Assembly (NCBI RefSeq): GCF_000382705.1 | Contig: NZ_ARQE01000018.1 | Location: 1-38,120 of the forward strand | Length of the DNA stretch: 38,120 bases | Source of the DNA: Aureimonas ureilytica DSM 18598 = NBRC 106430 | GTDB lineage: Bacteria > Pseudomonadota > Alphaproteobacteria > Rhizobiales > Rhizobiaceae | Reading direction: 5' to 3' | In this document: one piece after another, positions 5,913 to 13,985 of the stretch | Position numbering within the stretch: position 1 is the stretch's first letter | Layout of the letters: every line of letters starts with the position of its first letter | Made by a program: the position numbers and the translations under genes | The notes under the pieces: model-generated | Told to the model about the DNA's origin: nothing | The model's input: the letters and a program-made list of their open reading frames with translations, nothing else | Databases searched by the model: none

Positions 5913-7754
5913 ATGGCCAAGAAAGACAGCCCCGACGCCGCGTATCTACGCGAGTTGGTCGCCGCGACGCGCCTCCAGCACGGCCCGGCCATGGTGCCGG
6001 AGCCGGAGACCGAAGAGGCTGACGACGCGGACGGCTCGGCCGCCCCGGCGCGGCCGGACGAAATCCCGCGCGCCGAGCGCACCGATCTCGTGGATGACGA
6101 GATCGTGGAATGGTGCGCCCATCGCGACCATTCGGACGCGGACAACGGCAAGCGGCTGATCGCGCATTTCGGGATCGACCTTACCGTGATGCGACAGGCC
6201 AAGAGCCGGGCGCCTGCCTATGGCGTCTGGAACGGCACGAACTGGGACATCGAAACCGGCAACACCGCCGCGCTCGCCCTGGCGCAGCTCCTTGGCGATC
6301 GGATCGCGGAAGAAGCCGATCATCTGATGATGACCGATGCCGAAATGAAGGTCATCTACAAGGCGAGGGAAGCGCGCGAGAAGGAAGAGGCCGAGCGGAC
6401 CCCGGAGGACACGCGCCGCATCCAGCTCGCCGAGAAGATCGAACAGCGCTTCATGGATCGGTGCGCCAGCCGCATCAAGTTCGGCGTGTCGTCCAAGAAC
6501 CTCGGCAAGCTGAAAGCGATGCTCGAATGCGCCGCGCCGCTCCTGATGCGCGGGCCGGACGAGTTCGACGCGAACCACTACAAGGTCGCGGTGAAGGGCC
6601 ACACGCTCACTTTCCGCAACGGCCCGGAAAAGATCGTCAATCCCGACCTCGAGCGCGACGACGCGCCGGAGGACGCGCCGGACACGATCACGGTGAAGAT
6701 GGCGAAGGTGAAGGTGAGGGCGGGCCATTCCCGCGAGGACTATATCACCTCGACCATTCCCACAGCCCACAAGGCGGCGGCGACGTGCCCGCTCTGGCTC
6801 GCCTTCCTCGAAGAGTTCATGCCCGACCCGGCCAAGCGTAAGCTGCTCCAGGTCGCATTCGGCCTCGGCCTGCTCGGCATCACCGTTCAGAAGCTGTTCT
6901 TCCACTACGGCCACGGCGCGAACGGCAAGTCCGTCGCCCTGGAGGTCATCTGCCGGGTGCTCGGCGGCAACGCGGTGACGCTGCCAGCGGAAAGCTTCAC
7001 GGGCGGCGCGGGGCAGAGCGGGCAGGCCTCGCCCGATCTTGCTCGCCTCTATGGCCGCCGCTTCCTGCGCGTGACGGAGCTGCCGGAGGGCGATCCGCTT
7101 CGCGAGGATCTGGTGAAGCGCCTGACGGGCGGCGAGGCGATCCCGGTGCGCGACCTGTTCTCGGGGTATTTCGACTTCCTGCCGATCTTCACGGCGCACA
7201 TGTCGGGCAACGGCTACCCGAAGATCACGGGCACCGATAACGGCATCTGGCGCCGCATGACCGTCATTCGCTGGCCCATCACGATCGCGGACGGGCGGCA
7301 ACGCAACTTCGAAGAGGTCGTGGGCGAGTTCGCGCCGGAGCATTCCGGCATTCTCAATTGGCTGATCGAAGGCGCGTTGATCTACCTGCGCGAAGGGCTC
7401 GTGATCCCGGACGATGTCGTCCAGGAGACGCAGAAGTATCGCGCGGAGATGGACTATTCGTCGGCCTTCGTGAACCGCTGCGTCGTGGTGGACCCGGCCT
7501 CGTTCGTGCGCGCCCGCGAGCTGTACGACGCCTATGTGGCCTGGGCTCTCGACTCGGCCGTCAAGCCGATCTCCGGCGTGAAGTTCGGTTCGATCATGGG
7601 CAAGAAGTTCGAGCGCGTCGATGACATGCACGGGCGGCGCTATGTCGGCATCCGCCTGGAGAACGTCCCGGTGCGCCCGACTCGCACGGCCGAGCCAGAG
7701 GACGCGGACGACTACCCGGAGGGCTATGGCGGCCCTGACGAGGCGCAGGGCTAG
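5913..7754 (+). CDS. D5-like superfamily 3 replicative helicase
   Basis: A 613-residue protein from the ATG at 5913, just after the primase stop; an open upstream extension reads as out-of-frame primase sequence and is rejected. A Walker A motif GHGANGKS lies at G333-S340 and is followed by the SF3-type region with FLRVTELPEGD and VKRLTGGEAIPVRDLF, then a sensor-like FTAHMSGN segment. The N-terminal 100 residues are acidic and disordered and the middle is a D5 N-like domain. This is the P4/D5 primase-helicase class that opens the origin and drives the fork. A repeat-rich non-coding region (7936-8197), a possible origin, lies just downstream. Confidence 0.88.
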   Translation: MAKKDSPDAAYLRELVAATRLQHGPAMVPEPETEEADDADGSAAPARPDEIPRAERTDLVDDEIVEWCAHRDHSDADNGKRLIAHFGIDLTVMRQAKSRAPAYGVWNGTNWDIETGNTAALALAQLLGDRIAEEADHLMMTDAEMKVIYKAREAREKEEAERTPEDTRRIQLAEKIEQRFMDRCASRIKFGVSSKNLGKLKAMLECAAPLLMRGPDEFDANHYKVAVKGHTLTFRNGPEKIVNPDLERDDAPEDAPDTITVKMAKVKVRAGHSREDYITSTIPTAHKAAATCPLWLAFLEEFMPDPAKRKLLQVAFGLGLLGITVQKLFFHYGHGANGKSVALEVICRVLGGNAVTLPAESFTGGAGQSGQASPDLARLYGRRFLRVTELPEGDPLREDLVKRLTGGEAIPVRDLFSGYFDFLPIFTAHMSGNGYPKITGTDNGIWRRMTVIRWPITIADGRQRNFEEVVGEFAPEHSGILNWLIEGALIYLREGLVIPDDVVQETQKYRAEMDYSSAFVNRCVVVDPASFVRARELYDAYVAWALDSAVKPISGVKFGSIMGKKFERVDDMHGRRYVGIRLENVPVRPTRTAEPEDADDYPEGYGGPDEAQG

Positions 7755-7756
7755 CG

Positions 7757-7849
7757 ATGCGCCCGTATCAGCCTCGCGCCGCGCCAGAGCCCGCATACGG
7801 CCAGTCTGATGCCATCACGGAGACACTGACGATGCCAAGACCGCCGTAG
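7757..7849 (+). CDS. Possible 30-residue protein
   Basis: A short frame beginning 3 nt after the helicase stop: ATG 7757, TAG 7847-7849, starting MRPYQPRAAPEPAYGQSDA. It is proline- and alanine-rich and would be coupled to the helicase. The ribosome site (GCAGGG) is weak. It may be a real micro-protein or simply an open stretch in high-GC DNA. Confidence 0.25.
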   Translation: MRPYQPRAAPEPAYGQSDAITETLTMPRPP

Positions 7850-7892
7850 CCCCTCCAGGCGCAGGGGATCGCGAATTTTGGACACGCCCGAA

Positions 7893-7906
7893 CCCTCGAT
7901 TGAGGG
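7893..7906. repeat. Stem-loop between helicase and repeat array
   Basis: CCCTC-GATT-GAGGG forms a perfect 5-bp stem with a 4-nt loop. No T-run follows, so it is not a typical terminator. It sits 30 bp before the first repeat of the 7936 array. Confidence 0.4.
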
Positions 7907-7935
7907 AACGGGAAAGCTCTGCCTACCGCACGTAA

Positions 7936-8197
7936 TGGAGGACATGGAGGACCATGGATAAGTCAGGAGGACAGTGGAGCGAGCGCAAAGCCCTGCGCTG
8001 CAAGGCGCTGGATGGTCTGGGGCCGGTCTCGCGTATAGGCGCGATGAGCGCACATAGGCGCTGCGGGCGACAGGCGAGCGCGAAGCGCATCAAACCTCCA
8101 GCCTCACCATGACGGCGAGTAAGTCACCGGAAATACACGACAAACCGCCTTTCCCATCATCCTCCATCCTTCTCCATTTCTCCTCCATACCCTCCAT
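7936..8197. repeat. Two opposed arrays of ATGGAGG repeats, candidate replication origin
   Basis: This is the core of the 469-bp gene-free stretch 7755-8223. On the + strand, ATGGAGG or close variants start at 7936, 7945, 7955, 7965 and 7975. On the - strand, CCTCCAT or close variants start at 8161, 8171, 8182 and 8191. The 9-11 bp spacing puts copies on one face of the helix, as in iterons. Between the arrays, ATAGGCGC is repeated directly at 8035 and 8054. The stretch just before the second array is less GC-rich. Placement right after primase and helicase fits a phage origin; the function is inferred. Confidence 0.5.
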
Positions 8198-8223
8198 TCA
8201 AACCACCATAGGAAACCCCTTCC

Positions 8224-9063
8224 GTGAACCGTAAGCCGATTGAAATCAGGGCCTTGCTGGCATGGACCTACCGGGAGGAGATGCCGAAGCTGGAGGACTT
8301 CCGTGAGGGGTTCGAGCGCATTTCGGTTCCCTCGGCCTCGACCTGGGACACGATCGCTCGCCTTGCCGTCCTAGGGGTTCGGGTGGACACGTCTGGCCCG
8401 GCCCCGGACGATCGGCCTTTGGTCTACCCGGACCCGGATGCGATCCTCGTGAATGAGACGGTTCTCGGCTTCGAAGACTGGACGATCGCGATGCCGGACG
8501 GATGGGATGCCCTTGGCGATCTGGCCGAGATCACGGACCTCGTGCTGACCGATGCGGAGCGCGAGGGCGCGCACAGGAACGGTTGGGACATCGCCATTCC
8601 GAAGGGGGATCGGCTTGCCGCTCTGGTGATCCGGCAGGCTTGGGCGGATCGGGGGCTACCCTGGCGCGATCACGGGCGGATCGAACGCCGCCCTGTTCTG
8701 GGCGCGAACGGCAAGCCGGCATGGTTCCGGGTCGTGAATGAGGCGAGGGCGGGCGAGGTGGCGCGTCCTCGCGAGGTTGATGGGTTTAACATCAAGGGTC
8801 GGCGGCCTTACGCGGGCGCCTATCGCAAGCACTACCTCTCGCCTTGCCCGTCGCTACTGGTGGCGGCTCGTATCGAGTATCAGGCCTGGGCGCTGGCGCT
8901 GCATCATCTGGCTCGCGAACTGCGAGGGAAGCTCGCCCGGTTCGATGTCTCGTGCTGCGTTCCCCTATGGCCGTGGGAAGGTCAGGAGGGCGATCCATCG
9001 CCTCGCGTGCTGGACGTTCGTCCATCCACAGGCGCCAGCGGGGAGCCTTTCAAGGCCGCTTGA
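8224..9063 (+). CDS. Hypothetical phage protein
   Basis: A 279-residue soluble protein from a GTG at 8224 with AGGAAA about 10 nt upstream. It has many tryptophans and short aromatic motifs (DWTIAMPDGWDAL, GWDIAIPKGDR) and a basic middle segment (NIKGRRPYAGAYRKHYL). I recognise no family. It stands between the presumed origin and an HNH nuclease and is followed by a strong terminator at 9110, so it seems to be its own transcription unit or the end of the early operon. Confidence 0.6.
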   Translation: MNRKPIEIRALLAWTYREEMPKLEDFREGFERISVPSASTWDTIARLAVLGVRVDTSGPAPDDRPLVYPDPDAILVNETVLGFEDWTIAMPDGWDALGDLAEITDLVLTDAEREGAHRNGWDIAIPKGDRLAALVIRQAWADRGLPWRDHGRIERRPVLGANGKPAWFRVVNEARAGEVARPREVDGFNIKGRRPYAGAYRKHYLSPCPSLLVAARIEYQAWALALHHLARELRGKLARFDVSCCVPLWPWEGQEGDPSPRVLDVRPSTGASGEPFKAA

Positions 9064-9109
9064 CGTGCGACTGGAATTTGACGTAGGTATCCATGCTAAG
9101 GAAGACTGA

Positions 9110-9140
9110 CCCCGGAGCGGAAGCGCTCGCGGGGTTTTTG
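9110..9140 (+). terminator. Rho-independent terminator after the 279-aa gene
   Basis: CCCCGGAGCG-GAAG-CGCTCGCGGGG gives a 10-bp GC-rich stem with one bulge and a GAAG loop, followed by TTTTT at 9135-9139. The HNH gene's ribosome site begins only 9 nt later, so read-through may be needed to express that gene. Confidence 0.8.
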
Positions 9141-9157
9141 TGTATCTGGAGGATGCT

Positions 9158-9517
9158 ATGGCGAGATTGCCAACATTGCGTCCGACCCTGCGCACCCTTT
9201 CCACCCGCTCTGTTGTCGCCATCCGGGGCGATGCGATGGTCCGTTCCGCCAAGCCGACACTCGACTTCTACGGGTCGGCGGCTTGGAAGGCGATCCGACT
9301 GGAGGTGCAACGCGCCTGCAAGCGGACGTGCCAGCGGTGCGGCAAGACGGATACGCGCATCTACGTCGATCACATCATCGAGCTTCAGGATGGAGGCGCG
9401 CCGTTGGAGCGGTCGAACCTCATCGGCCTATGCGCAGTGTGCCATGGCAAGAAGACGGCAGCGGTTAGGTTGGAACGACAGGGTCGGACGGGTTCCGGCT
9501 TCGTTTCGCTCGATTAG
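9158..9517 (+). CDS. HNH endonuclease
   Basis: A 119-residue protein from the ATG at 9158 with GGAGG 5 nt upstream; a GTG at 9140 is possible but lies at the end of the terminator. The HNH core is clear: CQRCG, then YVDHIIELQDGG with the DH catalytic pair, an Asn in RSNLIGL, and CAVCHGKK. The two CxxC pairs bind the structural zinc. HNH proteins beside terminase genes in HK97-like phages help cleave or process DNA during packaging. A second, broken copy of the HNH C-terminus lies at 9919-10050. Confidence 0.85.
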   Translation: MARLPTLRPTLRTLSTRSVVAIRGDAMVRSAKPTLDFYGSAAWKAIRLEVQRACKRTCQRCGKTDTRIYVDHIIELQDGGAPLERSNLIGLCAVCHGKKTAAVRLERQGRTGSGFVSLD

Positions 9518-9603
9518 TTTGACGCCTCCCTAGAAATGCGCCCCGTTCTACGGGGAAGGCCTAAAGAACTGCATCTATCGGGCTATTTGAGAATGCCAGT
9601 CGA

Positions 9604-9909
9604 ATGAATGGCGTCCTCATGACACTTGATACGAATTCCACGACTGCACTCGTTGATCTGGTGGTGGCGGTTGAATTATTCCGCGTTGAGCGCCTCAATC
9701 CTGAACAGGCCGTCGATCTCGTGCATGCCCTGGAGCGCTACGATCCTGCACACGGCGATGCCTGCTATCTTCCATTCCTGATCTGTCGCGACCAACTCAT
9801 TCGCGACCTGATCGATCTCCATCCTCACGCTTTCCCGTCGCAGGAGGCCGCTTCGTGCAATCTGACTCATCCATCAAAGGATGTGGCACGAGATGGCCAT
9901 GACGTCTGA
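9604..9909 (+). CDS. Hypothetical protein
   Basis: A possible 101-residue acidic helical protein (ATG 9604 or ATG 9619), with helices such as VDLVVAVELFRVERLNPEQ and CRDQLIRDLIDLH. No strong ribosome site is seen. The last 20 residues are low-complexity and polar, as if the 3' end had been joined to foreign sequence. The region, to 10330, is less regular than its surroundings and contains an HNH remnant, so this may be a small accessory gene or a decaying one. The reverse-strand frame here is weaker. Confidence 0.45.
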   Translation: MNGVLMTLDTNSTTALVDLVVAVELFRVERLNPEQAVDLVHALERYDPAHGDACYLPFLICRDQLIRDLIDLHPHAFPSQEAASCNLTHPSKDVARDGHDV

Positions 9910-9918
9910 TGCCGATAG

Positions 9919-10050
9919 CTTTGTGCGATATCGAGATGTCCGGCTGAGGGCGGAGGCGCACCGCTGGAGCGTTCGAACCTCGTCGGTCTTTGCGCAGCGT
10001 GTCACGGCAATAAGGCGGCGCGCGAACGGGAAAACCTGCTCGGTAAGTTC
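9919..10050 (+). pseudogene. Truncated HNH endonuclease remnant
   Basis: In the frame beginning at 9919, positions 9952-10020 translate as GGAPLERSNLVGLCAACHGN followed by KAA, almost identical to the C-terminal HNH segment of the intact gene at 9158 (GGAPLERSNLIGLCAVCHGK). The first half, with the CxxC pair and the DH motif, is missing: a TAG lies just upstream at 9916 and there is no start signal. After about 10050 the frame runs antisense into the gene at 10057-10329. This is the scar of a second HNH gene or of a partial duplication. Confidence 0.7.
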
Positions 10051-10056
10051 GAACAA

Positions 10057-10329
10057 TCAGGGCCAGACGGCGGTATTGGGAAGTTTCGTAACGGAGACAA
10101 CGTCCAGCGCATCAATCCAACGCTCGCCACCATCATATTTCAGCAGGAAATGGGCCACACGGCTGGTTTTGCCTTCGCTCAACTGAGCGAACAGAGATGC
10201 TACTTTGCCGACAGTCGTATGCCCATTGATCTCAACGACTTGGAGCGTGCCTGCAAGCGACAGCACGATGCCATCCATCACGGCATGAGACTTATCGAGT
10301 TCGGCGGCGCTCGTGCTCCAGCGGGGCAT
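10057..10329 (-). CDS. Small hypothetical protein on the strand opposite the late genes
   Basis: A 90-residue protein with a convincing strand-rich pattern (IVLSLAGTLQVVEIN, then VAHFLLKYDGGERWIDALDVVSV). The ATG at 10329 has GGAG 11 nt upstream; the ATG at 10278 is an alternative. It runs against the phage's rightward genes between the HNH remnant and the terminase, as accessory (moron) genes do. No family recognised. The opposite strand also stays open here but reads as low-complexity sequence. Confidence 0.5.
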   Translation of the reverse strand: MPRWSTSAAELDKSHAVMDGIVLSLAGTLQVVEINGHTTVGKVASLFAQLSEGKTSRVAHFLLKYDGGERWIDALDVVSVTKLPNTAVWP

Positions 10330-10371
10330 TGTCTACGCGACTCCGTTTGCTGCCCAACTGGCCCTGCTTGA

Positions 10372-10572
10372 TAGAGCGAGGTGGGGGGGAATGCAAAGTT
10401 TGGCCGTCTGGGGGGTCCACCGTCTCAGGGGCTTACACCCGGACTTTTTATTTCCGGCGGGCCGAAAATTCGGGGCCGAGTCGGGCCTGCGCCGCTCTGA
10501 AACCCCTGCGTTACAGGGCTTTCAGCGTTCCCGCCCTCAGTTTTCAGCGATTTGTTTTCGGGGAGGCTCGGC
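10372..10572. other. Non-coding region before the small terminase, candidate packaging site
   Basis: This 200-bp stretch has no convincing gene. It holds a G-run (10381-10390) and the near-palindrome GGGCCGAAAATTCGGGGCC at 10459-10477. In many HK97-like phages the cos or pac site lies just upstream of the small terminase gene, so this is the natural place for it, but no cohesive end can be defined from sequence alone. Confidence 0.3.
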
Positions 10573-11055
10573 ATGTCCCATGACGTCGATCTCTTCGGCG
10601 ATCCCATCCCGCCCGGTCATGGCCGGCGGGGTCGGCCCGCGCATGTGCCGACGCGAGCAAGCCGCGACAAGGTTCTGATCGGGCTGGCGCTCGGCTGGAG
10701 CAATGAGCGGATCGCGAACGGCATGGGCTTAAGCCTGCCCACGCTCCGCAAGGCCTACGCGGCCGAACTGAAGACACGCGAGATGGCGCGCGACCGGATG
10801 GACCTGCGCATCGTGGAAAAGCTGTTCGAAGGCGTGAACGCCGGCAACGTCGGCGCCATCAAAGAGCTGCGCAAGGTGGTGGAGCGCAACGACATGATGG
10901 TTGCGGCCGATGCGGCGCGGTTCAAGCCGCGCGAGGCCGAGGAAGAGAAATCCAAGCCCCTTGGGAAGAAAGAGCAGCGGCAGGCGAACGCGGACGCGCA
11001 GACCAGCCAAGGGCGGTTTGCGGTGCCCGCGCCGCCCCGGCGCCACATGCAATAG
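10573..11055 (+). CDS. terS: Terminase small subunit
   Basis: A 160-residue protein from the ATG at 10573, with GGGGAGG 8 nt upstream; a TTG at 10552 is less likely. Residues about 30-60 (VLIGLALGWSNERIANGMGLSLPTLRKAYAAEL) form a helix-turn-helix that should recognise the packaging site. A central helical part for oligomerisation follows, and then a basic disordered tail that would contact the large subunit. It lies 7 nt before the large terminase gene. The assignment rests on domain layout and position. Confidence 0.75.
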   Translation: MSHDVDLFGDPIPPGHGRRGRPAHVPTRASRDKVLIGLALGWSNERIANGMGLSLPTLRKAYAAELKTREMARDRMDLRIVEKLFEGVNAGNVGAIKELRKVVERNDMMVAADAARFKPREAEEEKSKPLGKKEQRQANADAQTSQGRFAVPAPPRRHMQ

Positions 11056-11062
11056 GTGAACG

Positions 11063-12748
11063 ATGGACTGGACGACGGCATGTCCCGATTGGGAAGAGCG
11101 CATCGTCGCCGGGCAATCCCTCATCACCTCGCCGCCGCTGTTCCCAGACAAGGCGGAAGCGGCCCTCGACGTGTTCAAATCCCTGCGCGTCGTGGACGTG
11201 CCGGGGTGCCCGACCTTTGGCGAGATCGGCGAGCCCTGGGTGTTCGACATCGTGGCCGCGATCTTCGGCGCGCAGAGCCCGGATGGCATCCGCCTGATCC
11301 GCGAGTTCTTCATCTGCGTGTCCAAGAAGAACGGCAAATCGACGGTGGCGGCCGGGATCATGCTGACGGCGCTCATTCGCAACTGGCGGATGGCGAACGA
11401 GCTGCTGATCCTCGCCCCGACGATCGAAGCGGCCAACAACGCCTTCACGCCAGCCGCCGAGATGGTTCGGATCGACCAGGAGCTGCATTCCGCCGAGCGC
11501 GGGTTCCTGCTCATTCAGGACCATCTGAAGACGATCACGCATCTGAAGACGCGGGCCGCGCTGAAGGTGGTGGCGGCCGACAAGAAAACGGTGGTCGGCA
11601 AGAAGGCCGGTTTCATCCTCGTGGACGAGACCTGGGAGCTGGGCAAGAGCGCCCGTGCCGACGCGATGCTGCGCGAGGCGACGGGCGGCATGGTGTCCAG
11701 GTCGGAAGGCTTCCTGATCCACATTACGACCCAGAGCGACGAGCCGCCGGCAGGGGTGTTCAAGGACAAGCTGGACTATGCCCGGAAGGTGCGAGACGGC
11801 GAGATCGAAGATCGGAAGTTCCTGCCGATCATCTACGAATTCCCCCGCGCCATGGTGGAGGCGGAAGCCTTCCTCGACCCGGCCAACTTCTACGTGACGA
11901 ACCCGAACCTTGGGCACTCCGTAAGCGAAGAATGGTTGGAAGACGAGCTGCGCAAGGAGATGGAGAAGGGCGCCGAGACCCGAAACGTCTTCCTCGCCAA
12001 ACACCTGAATGTCGAGATCAGCACGAACATGCGCACGGACCGCTGGGCCGGCGCGGACTTCTGGGCCGAACGTGGGACTGCGCTGACGCTGGACCAACTG
12101 ATCTCGCGCTGCGAGGTCGCGGCGATCGGCATCGACGGCGGCGGCCTGGACGATCTGTTCGGCTTGACGGTTGTCGGGCGGGATCGCGAGACCAAACACT
12201 GGCTCTCGTGGTCCCATGCATGGTGCCACAAGGGCGTGCTGAAGCGCCGCAAACAGATCGCCACCCTCTTGGAGGGCTTCGAGCGAGCGAAAGAGCTGAC
12301 GATCGTCGGCGACGAGCTCGCCGATCTCGCGGCGATCGTCGCCATCGTCCAGCGCGTGAAGGATGGCGGCATTCTCGCTTCCGTTGCGGTCGATCCGGCG
12401 GGCCTCGGCGGACTAGTGGACGCGCTAGCCGAGATCGGCGTCACGCAGGAGGCCAAGAACCTCGTGGGTGTGTCCCAAGGCTTCGGCCTGATGAACGCGA
12501 TCAAGACGGCCGAGCGCAAGCTCGTGAACGGGACGTTCTTCCATGCTGGCGGTGACCTGATGAACTGGTGCGTCGGCAACCTTCGGATCGAACCGACCGC
12601 GACCGCGATCCGGGCGACAAAACAGAACGCGGGCGACGCGAAGATCGACCCGGCCATGGCGATGTTCAACGCCGTGGCGGTGATGAGCTTGAACCCGCAG
12701 GCGGCTCGCAGCTCGCCTTATGAAACCCGAGGAATACGGATGGTGTAA
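11063..12748 (+). CDS. terL: Terminase large subunit, HK97-like
   Basis: A 561-residue packaging motor. The N-terminal ATPase has a Walker A of the SKKNGKST type (S87-T94), an adjacent APTIEAA segment, and a Walker B FILVDE ending in the catalytic acid at about E189, followed by TWELGK. The C-terminal RNase H-like nuclease begins near residue 353 with AIGIDGGGLDD, giving the first metal-binding aspartate. The protein translocates DNA into proheads and cuts genome ends. Length and motifs are typical. The stop overlaps the portal start (TAATG). Confidence 0.92.
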   Translation: MDWTTACPDWEERIVAGQSLITSPPLFPDKAEAALDVFKSLRVVDVPGCPTFGEIGEPWVFDIVAAIFGAQSPDGIRLIREFFICVSKKNGKSTVAAGIMLTALIRNWRMANELLILAPTIEAANNAFTPAAEMVRIDQELHSAERGFLLIQDHLKTITHLKTRAALKVVAADKKTVVGKKAGFILVDETWELGKSARADAMLREATGGMVSRSEGFLIHITTQSDEPPAGVFKDKLDYARKVRDGEIEDRKFLPIIYEFPRAMVEAEAFLDPANFYVTNPNLGHSVSEEWLEDELRKEMEKGAETRNVFLAKHLNVEISTNMRTDRWAGADFWAERGTALTLDQLISRCEVAAIGIDGGGLDDLFGLTVVGRDRETKHWLSWSHAWCHKGVLKRRKQIATLLEGFERAKELTIVGDELADLAAIVAIVQRVKDGGILASVAVDPAGLGGLVDALAEIGVTQEAKNLVGVSQGFGLMNAIKTAERKLVNGTFFHAGGDLMNWCVGNLRIEPTATAIRATKQNAGDAKIDPAMAMFNAVAVMSLNPQAARSSPYETRGIRMV

Positions 12749-13974
12749 TGGGTATCTTCCAGCGCCTTTTCGGCGGCGGGCCGAAGGCCGAAGCTGCCCC
12801 CTTCGTGGCGGACCCTGTTGTCATGGAAACCCTTCGGGGTGGCGCATGGCTCTGGGGTGAGGGTGAAGTGAACGTCGAACAGGCGTTGCGAAACCCGGCC
12901 GTGTTCCGATGCGTGATGCTGATCTCAACGACGATTGGCATGTTGCCGCTTCATCTGATCGATGAGGAGACCAAAGAGAAGGCCACGGATCACCCGCTTT
13001 TCGCTCTCCTGCATAGCGAGCCGAACGGCTGGCAAACGGCTTATGAGTTCCGCTGTCTGTTGCAGCTCCGAGCCCTGACCAAGGGCAACGCCTATGCGCA
13101 GATCGTCTGGTCTCGTGACCTCAGGCAAGGTGGACGGCGAAAGCCGATCCGCCTGATCCCGCTCGATCCCGACCGGGTGACGGCCAAACTCTCCGATGCC
13201 TGGGAGATGGTCTACGAGTACCAGCCGCCGAAGGGCGGCCGTCAGACGATCCCCGCTTCGGACATGTTGCACCTTCGCGGCCCATCTCTCGACGGCATCG
13301 TGGGCGTGTCGATGCTTCGGCAAGCGCGGGATGCGGTGCGCCTGGCTCTCGACGCCGATCTTGCGATCCGGCGGCTGTTTCGAAACGGCAGCTTCGTTGG
13401 TGCGACGCTGGAAACGCCCGGAGAGATGTCGCAGGAAGCCTATGAACGCCTCGTGGCTTCGTGGAACGAGCAATATGCCGGTGCGGAGAATGCGGGCAAA
13501 ACGCCGGTCCTGGAAGGCGGCACGAAGCTGAACGTGCATGGCACCTCGGCGAAGGATGCGCAGTCGAACGAGCTGCGCGGGCGGCAAATCGAAGAGATTG
13601 CCCGCGTGTTCGGTGTCCCTCGGCCGCTCCTGATGATCGATGAAACGAGCTGGGGCTCGGGGATCGATGCGCTCGGGCAGTTCTTCGTCCAGTACGGCTT
13701 GAACCCATGGTTCGAGGCTTGGCAGCAAGCCATCGACCGGGTGCTGCTGGTGGGCGCTGATCGCGGGCGGTACGCCGCCAAGTTCAATCCGGCGGCGCTC
13801 CTGCGCGGCTCGATCAAAGACCAGGGCGAGTATCTGGCGAAGGCGCTGGGCTCCGGCGGCCATCAGCCCTGGATGCATGTTGACGAGGTTCGGAGCGTTC
13901 TGGACCTGCCGAACCGGGATGCGCCCCCGCATCCGATGATGGGCCACAACGGCGGGCCGCAGATCGACCCTTAA
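12748..13974 (+). CDS. Portal protein, HK97 family
   Basis: A 408-residue protein of typical HK97-portal length. It shows family features: an early conserved segment VFRCVMLISTTIGMLPLHL, then HPLFALLHSEPNGWQTAYEF, and later the RQIEEIARVFGVPRPLLMI motif with an SGIDALGQFFVQYGLNPW stem. Twelve copies form the ring through which DNA passes at the prohead vertex. TAATG coupling to the terminase and the protease directly downstream confirm the head-module order. Confidence 0.92.
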   Translation: MGIFQRLFGGGPKAEAAPFVADPVVMETLRGGAWLWGEGEVNVEQALRNPAVFRCVMLISTTIGMLPLHLIDEETKEKATDHPLFALLHSEPNGWQTAYEFRCLLQLRALTKGNAYAQIVWSRDLRQGGRRKPIRLIPLDPDRVTAKLSDAWEMVYEYQPPKGGRQTIPASDMLHLRGPSLDGIVGVSMLRQARDAVRLALDADLAIRRLFRNGSFVGATLETPGEMSQEAYERLVASWNEQYAGAENAGKTPVLEGGTKLNVHGTSAKDAQSNELRGRQIEEIARVFGVPRPLLMIDETSWGSGIDALGQFFVQYGLNPWFEAWQQAIDRVLLVGADRGRYAAKFNPAALLRGSIKDQGEYLAKALGSGGHQPWMHVDEVRSVLDLPNRDAPPHPMMGHNGGPQIDP

Positions 13975-13985
13975 GGATTGGGATC

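Noticed and set aside
7936-7962. An 8-codon frame (MEDMEDHG) inside the repeat array
   Set aside because: The ATG-GAG-GAC pattern is fully explained by the ATGGAGG repeats, and there is no ribosome site.
8124-8142. A GTCACC half-site near the candidate origin
   Set aside because: The second half (TACACGA) does not match the repressor operator; one 6-bp match is expected by chance.
10922-12229. A 435-codon reverse open frame opposite the large terminase
   Set aside because: Opposite a gene with intact Walker motifs; composition is typical of an antisense shadow.
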